DNA from: Bog-473 sp052148295
GTDB lineage: Bacteria; Actinomycetota; Acidimicrobiia; Acidimicrobiales; RAAP-2
Direction: 5' to 3'
Assembly (NCBI GenBank): GCA_052148295.1
Contig: JBKQIP010000065.1
Coordinates: forward strand, 1 to 64,000
DNA: 64,000 nt
The notes below the pieces were generated by a model that searched no databases, was not told the origin of the DNA, and saw only the letters and a list, made by a program, of their open reading frames with translations. Below are positions 60,097 to 64,000 of this stretch, piece by piece (positions within the stretch are counted from its first letter, which is position 1; each line of letters starts with the position of its first letter). The translations under genes were made by a program, and so were the position numbers.

Positions 60097-60327
60097 CGGT
60101 CCGACCCGAGCGGCCGGACGTGGCCCGCAACTCTCTCTGCGGTCCCTTCCGGAGCCCCCACGACCTCGGTACCGTGTCGGCTCGAACCCGGCCTTCCGCG
60201 TCGGCGTGGGGCGTCACTCGCCCACGTCGTGGGTTGCGGTAAATTTCGGCGCGACGGCAAGGCTCGGAGGGGCCGCCGTGGAGATCAGGTGGGAGATGTC
60301 ACGCAGGGACCCTTCGGAGGGGGAGCG

Positions 60328-60903
60328 ATGACCGACGACGATGGGTCGACCCGTGCCGGCGGTGAACCGATGGTGGCGAGGGAAGCGACACAGGCCGGCA
60401 ATTTCAAACTGCTGGCCCGGTTGACCCTCGAAGATCCCCTGACCGGGCTGGTCAACCAGTTGCTGCTGCACGACCGATTGGCTCAGGCCCTGACGCGAAG
60501 CGTGCGACGCGGCGATCGGGTGGCGGTGTTCTACATCGACCTGAACTACTTCGGCGACATCAACGACCAGCACGGGTTCGAGGCCGGAAACTCGGTCCTG
60601 CGTGAGGTGGCCCGTCGCCTGAAGGCCATCATCCGGTCCGAGGACACGCTCAGCCGCGTCGGTGGCAATGAGTTTGTTGCCGTCATGTCCATCGCCAACG
60701 CAGAGGCGCTGGGGCCGCTGACCAAGCGGGTGCAGTCGGTCTTCGATCAACCGATCGAGATCGACGGCACGGCGATCACCACGTCGGCCTGCTTCGCCAT
60801 CGTCCTGGGGGAGGGTGCCGACTCCGCCGAGGACCTGCTGGCCAAGGCGGATCAGGCCATGTACGTGGAGAAGAACGAGAAGCGACCCCCGCGGGAGCAC
60901 TGA
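60328..60903 (+). CDS. Degenerate GGDEF-domain protein
   Basis: A 191-residue single-domain protein from ATG 60328, preceded by GGGGGAGCG. LEDPLTGLVNQLLLHDRLAQ, FYIDLNYFGDINDQHGFEAG and SRVGGNEFVAVM (GGNEF at 112-116) follow the GGDEF pattern. The signature acid is Asn, and the usual DLDxFK metal site reads DLNYFG. Diguanylate cyclase activity is doubtful. Such proteins often bind c-di-GMP or GTP as sensors or pair with active cyclases. The next gene encodes an intact one. Confidence 0.85.
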   Translation: MTDDDGSTRAGGEPMVAREATQAGNFKLLARLTLEDPLTGLVNQLLLHDRLAQALTRSVRRGDRVAVFYIDLNYFGDINDQHGFEAGNSVLREVARRLKAIIRSEDTLSRVGGNEFVAVMSIANAEALGPLTKRVQSVFDQPIEIDGTAITTSACFAIVLGEGADSAEDLLAKADQAMYVEKNEKRPPREH

Positions 60904-61149
60904 GGGGAGCAGGCTGCGCCGATCGTTCCCGGCGCCACTCCGAGCGTGTGCGGCGAGCACCCGGGATCCGCCCCGACCACACCCCCGACACCGGCGCGAC
61001 GCCGTCCCGGACGCGGCATTCGGGAAGGCCCGGGAGATCCAACAGGCAGAAGTTCATGGAGGTGGGGGCGATACACTGGCCGCCGGGAACTGGATGGCTG
61101 CTTCGGTGGACGGACCGCGAGCCGTTGCCAGGGTGGAAGCGAGGGGCAT

Positions 61150-63036
61150 GTGAGTTTTTCCGAACCCGAGCAACCAGGGTTGGTGAACATCGACGCCCAG
61201 CCTGGAACGTCGGCGGCCTTCCCGGCGGACGCGTTGGACCGGTTGGCTCAGTACGCCACCATCGTGCGGGAGAGCAGCGAGGCGATCTTCACGCTCGACC
61301 GCAACGCGGTCATCACCAGCTGGAACAAGAGCGCCGAGCGGATGTACGGCTACAGCCCGGCCGAGATCGTCGCCCGCCCGGCCTCGGTGCTCCTGCCACG
61401 GATCTTCCGGGCTCCCGATGGCATGCACTATGGGACGAACGAGCAGACCGAGCGGCTCAATCTCGAACATGTGACGAAGAGTGGGGTCGTGCTGCCCGTC
61501 TCCCTCTCCATCTCACCCCTGTACGAGGACGACGGCACGCCACACGGCTTCCTGGTGCTGGCCCGGGACCTCACCGAGCTGCTTCTGGCCCAATCCGCGC
61601 TGGCGCAGAGCGAGGTCCGGCTGCGGGAGGTGGAAGGGCTGGCCCACGTGGGATCGTGGAGTTGGGACGCGACTACCGGTGCCGTGCAGTGGTCGTCGGA
61701 GCTCCACGCCATCCGGAAGCTGCCGCCGCACGAGTTCGACGGCAGCTACGCCACGCACGTGGCCGACGTGCATCCCGACGACCGGGAAGCCGTGGATGCC
61801 GCGTTCCAGATCGCCCGCCAGTCCGGTGCCCCGTTCGAGATGCAATACCGGATCGTGTGGCCCAGCGGCGAGGTCCGCTACCTCGACACGCGGAGCCGGC
61901 CCATCCTCGATTCCTCCGGTGCGGTCGTGGGCATACGGGGCATCTGCCAGGACATCACCGAGCGCCAAGAGAGCGAGTTGAAGCTGCGGGAGGCCTACGA
62001 CAAGGTCAGCGCCAGCGTGGACGAGATGGAGCGCCGGAATCACGAGCAGACCGCGGTGGGCGAGATGGCGGACATGCTGCAGAGCTGCCTGAGCGCGCGG
62101 GAGGCCTACGGCATCATCAGTGCCTTCGCCGTCCGCCTGTTCCCGCATACCAAGGGAGCGGTGTTTCGTCCCGCCCAGGCCGCCGGCACCTTCGAAGGCG
62201 TATCGGCGTGGGGCGGACTCGAAGTCACCGGGAGCGTCATCGATTCGGCCAATTGCTGGGCGCTGCGCCGAGGTCGGCCCCATCGGACCATGGGCGTCCA
62301 CAACGAGATGGAGTGCGGCCACGCCCGGGGGGAGAGCACCAGTTGGACCGCCTGCCTGCCCCTCATCGCGCACGGCGAGCTCCTCGGGCTCCTGCACATC
62401 TGCCAGGGGGCCGACGTGCCCGAGGCCCACAAGACCGAGAATCCCGATGCGCTCGAATCGCTCGAGGTGAACGTGATGGAGCACCTGGCCCTGGCCCTGG
62501 CCAATCTGGAATTGCGGGACCACCTCAAGTCCGAGTCCGAACGCGACGGCCTCACCGGTCTGTACAACCGTCGCTACATGGACGGATGCCTCAAGCGCGG
62601 CGCCGCGCCCGGTGCCGGCCAGGGTGCGCTCAGCCTGCTGCTCATCGACGTGGACAACTTCAAGGAGCTCAACGACCGGCGCGGGCACGCCGAAGGGGAT
62701 GCCTACCTGCGTGCCCTGGCGCTCCTGCTGCTCAGGACGACCCGGGCCGAAGACACGGTGTGCCGGTACGGTGGCGATGAGTTCGCCCTCATCATTCCCC
62801 AAGCGAACCGCCGGGTCGCCATGCGCCGGGGCGAGCAGCTCCGATCGGTGGTCGCACAGGAGCTGGAGCGCACCATCTCCATTGGCGTGGCCTCCATTCC
62901 CGAGGACGGGTCGCGGGCCGAGGAGCTGTTCCTCCAGAGTGACATGAACCTGTATGAAGCCAAGCTCAGGGGGCGGAACCAGGTGGTCGGGGGTCCGCGC
63001 AGCGAGAAGGCGATCGTGCCGACGCCCTCCGGTTGA
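61150..63036 (+). CDS. PAS-PAS-GAF-GGDEF diguanylate cyclase
   Basis: A 628-residue protein from GTG 61150. PAS 1 (about 38-150: SSEAIFTLDRNAVITSWNKS, RMYGYSPAEIVARPASVLLP). PAS 2 with PAC (about 165-285: VGSWSWDATTGAVQWSSELH; GIRGICQDITERQES). A GAF-like region follows (about 320-465, with CWALRRGRPH and several cysteines). The GGDEF domain (475-628) has DGLTGLYNRRYMDG, LIDVDNFKELNDRRGH and RYGGDEFALIIPQ, all intact. It should make c-di-GMP in response to a cytosolic signal. It probably forms a pair with the degenerate GGDEF protein upstream. Confidence 0.93.
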   Translation: MSFSEPEQPGLVNIDAQPGTSAAFPADALDRLAQYATIVRESSEAIFTLDRNAVITSWNKSAERMYGYSPAEIVARPASVLLPRIFRAPDGMHYGTNEQTERLNLEHVTKSGVVLPVSLSISPLYEDDGTPHGFLVLARDLTELLLAQSALAQSEVRLREVEGLAHVGSWSWDATTGAVQWSSELHAIRKLPPHEFDGSYATHVADVHPDDREAVDAAFQIARQSGAPFEMQYRIVWPSGEVRYLDTRSRPILDSSGAVVGIRGICQDITERQESELKLREAYDKVSASVDEMERRNHEQTAVGEMADMLQSCLSAREAYGIISAFAVRLFPHTKGAVFRPAQAAGTFEGVSAWGGLEVTGSVIDSANCWALRRGRPHRTMGVHNEMECGHARGESTSWTACLPLIAHGELLGLLHICQGADVPEAHKTENPDALESLEVNVMEHLALALANLELRDHLKSESERDGLTGLYNRRYMDGCLKRGAAPGAGQGALSLLLIDVDNFKELNDRRGHAEGDAYLRALALLLLRTTRAEDTVCRYGGDEFALIIPQANRRVAMRRGEQLRSVVAQELERTISIGVASIPEDGSRAEELFLQSDMNLYEAKLRGRNQVVGGPRSEKAIVPTPSG

Positions 63037-63141
63037 TCGCCCCGCCGGGAACGCGCGGCAGATTCCGTCCCGCTCCCACGCCCCGCTCCCGCCCCGCCCG
63101 CTCCGGGCCCCCCGTCGCGGAACGGCCGGTAGTCTCCGGTG

Positions 63142-63921
63142 ATGTGGCCTCCGCCGGCTCAGGGCACGTGGGTCATCGATCTGGACGGCGTGATCTGGCT
63201 GACCGGGGAGCCGATCGAGGGGGTGGACGGGGCGGTGGCCGGACTGCGGGGGGCCGGGGTGCGCGTCCTGTTCGCCACCAACAATTCCGCTCCCACCCGG
63301 GCCCAGCTCCACGCGCGCCTGGCCCACTGCGGGATCACGGCGAGCGACGCCGACCTGTTGAGCTCGGCCGATGTGGCGGCCGACATGGTCGCGCCGGGTG
63401 CCTCGGCCTTGATTCTGGCCGACGACGGCGTGCGCGAGGCGCTCGGGAGGAGGGGAGTGCTCGTGGTCGAGCACGGGCCGGCCGACGTGGTGGTCGTGGG
63501 CTGGACCCGATCGGTCACCTTCGACGGCATCGCCGAGGCGGCCCAGGCCGTGCGTGACGGTGCCCGCCTGATCGGCACCAACGAGGACCCGACCCACCCC
63601 ACCCCGCACGGGCTCCTACCCGGGGGCGGCGCCCTCCTGGCTGCCGTGGCCACCGCGGCCGAGACGACGCCCGAAGTGGCCGGCAAGCCGCACCGGCCGA
63701 CCGCCATCGCCATCGGGGCCCGGGCCGAAGACCTCCGCCTCATGGTGGGCGACCGGCCCACTACCGACGGTGCACTGGCCGCCCAGCTGGGGATTCCCTT
63801 CGCCCTGGTGCTCTCCGGCGTCACCGACGCCGCCTCGGTCCCCACCGACCCGCCGCCCGCCGCCGTGTCTGACGATTTGGCCACATTGGTGCGAACGGCT
63901 CTTGAACAATGGGCGACTTAG
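63142..63921 (+). CDS. HAD-superfamily phosphatase (NagD/IIA type)
   Basis: A 259-residue protein from ATG 63142; GTG 63139 directly before is possible. VIDLDGVIWLTGEPIEGVDG holds the nucleophile Asp and the second Asp of motif I. VLFATNNSAPTRAQLHARL is motif II with the NNS loop. A C2a cap follows, and LRLMVGDRPTTDGALAAQLG is motif IV. Relatives dephosphorylate nucleotides or sugar phosphates such as glycerol phosphate. The substrate is not predictable from context. Confidence 0.9.
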   Translation: MWPPPAQGTWVIDLDGVIWLTGEPIEGVDGAVAGLRGAGVRVLFATNNSAPTRAQLHARLAHCGITASDADLLSSADVAADMVAPGASALILADDGVREALGRRGVLVVEHGPADVVVVGWTRSVTFDGIAEAAQAVRDGARLIGTNEDPTHPTPHGLLPGGGALLAAVATAAETTPEVAGKPHRPTAIAIGARAEDLRLMVGDRPTTDGALAAQLGIPFALVLSGVTDAASVPTDPPPAAVSDDLATLVRTALEQWAT

Positions 63922-63960
63922 CTGCTTGCTCGGCGCTAGCACTTAAGATACTGTTGTTGC

Positions 63961-64000
63961 ATGGCAGGCAATGAGAGAATCAGGAAATACCTCGACGCGG
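63961..64000 (+). CDS. Start of a further gene, cut by the window edge
   Basis: ATG 63961 opens 13 codons, MAGNERIRKYLDA. A TAAGATACT box lies about 13 bases upstream and TTGCTC near 63925, so transcription may start at or near the ATG. Too little is present to name the product. Confidence 0.5.
   Translation, partial: MAGNERIRKYLDA

Noticed and set aside
1..64000. CRISPR arrays, rRNA and tRNA genes
   Set aside because: No regularly spaced direct repeats and no TPsiC-like or rRNA landmarks were noticed on either strand; a dedicated scan was not possible.

Overview
The window is high-GC actinobacterial DNA. Coding density is high, GTG starts are frequent and stop/start codons often overlap. 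Two mycothiol-dependent (DinB-like) isomerase paralogues, a mycofactocin-type SDR, a DUF3089 lipase, DUF58/MoxR/transglutaminase genes and many amidohydrolase-2 enzymes point to an uncultured-type actinomycete, probably Acidimicrobiia. The lineage is inferred from gene content only. No rRNA, tRNA or CRISPR array was seen.

1-24 kb is an accessory patchwork. It opens with a small rolling-circle/serine-recombinase element: an HTH-like protein, an HUH Rep and a serine recombinase cut by the left edge. Next come short, mostly single-gene modules: membrane protein plus GntR regulator, peptidase E, DinB-like enzyme, a TacAT-type toxin-antitoxin pair, DUF4235, a hotdog thioesterase, a 57-residue Cys-rich protein, and an AKR with an MmyB-like regulator. 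A 16-bp repeat, CCGGCG-N4-GGG(G/A)CA, lies in the gaps between most of these modules. A decayed sister of the first element sits at 5.5-6.8 kb, where the rep gene is fused by deletion to the recombinase tail. 11-24 kb holds a lipase, TetR/SDR genes, two tyrosine-recombinase fragments on opposite strands, an alpha/beta hydrolase fused to a LuxR domain, and several frameshifted or truncated genes (AHSA1, methyltransferase, amidohydrolase).

24-31 kb is more conventional. It holds a branched-chain-type periplasmic binding protein, a hydrolase, an amidohydrolase, and a Tat-exported sulfite-oxidase-like molybdoenzyme with its cytochrome b partner. 31-37 kb is a molybdenum-cofactor block (MOSC protein, moaC-moaD-moaA-moeA-moaE on the minus strand, an XdhC remnant, mogA), which fits the adjacent molybdoenzyme. 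37-43 kb carries an FMN-barrel protein, a lipoprotein, a membrane protein, a strongly structured intergenic segment (39727-39836) that may be a non-coding RNA, a mycofactocin-type SDR and two amidohydrolases. 43-51 kb has the MoxR/DUF58/transglutaminase triad, a dehydrogenase-like protein and a two-component system.

51-57 kb looks like a compact surface-polymer and protein-sorting locus: UDP-GlcNAc 2-epimerase, a small LAFTG-TM protein, an exosortase-family protease with its Cys/Arg/His residues, a secreted protein with an LPIAG-TM-Arg tail, and a processive glycosyltransferase. 57-64 kb carries a sulfotransferase, a hydrolase, an internally deleted AKR pseudogene, a degenerate GGDEF protein beside a PAS-PAS-GAF-GGDEF diguanylate cyclase, a HAD phosphatase and the start of one more gene.

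The two most unusual things are the repeat-bounded gene modules at 2.8-11 kb (with a further inverted copy just upstream of a tyrosine-recombinase fragment at 16.8 kb) and the minimal exosortase locus.
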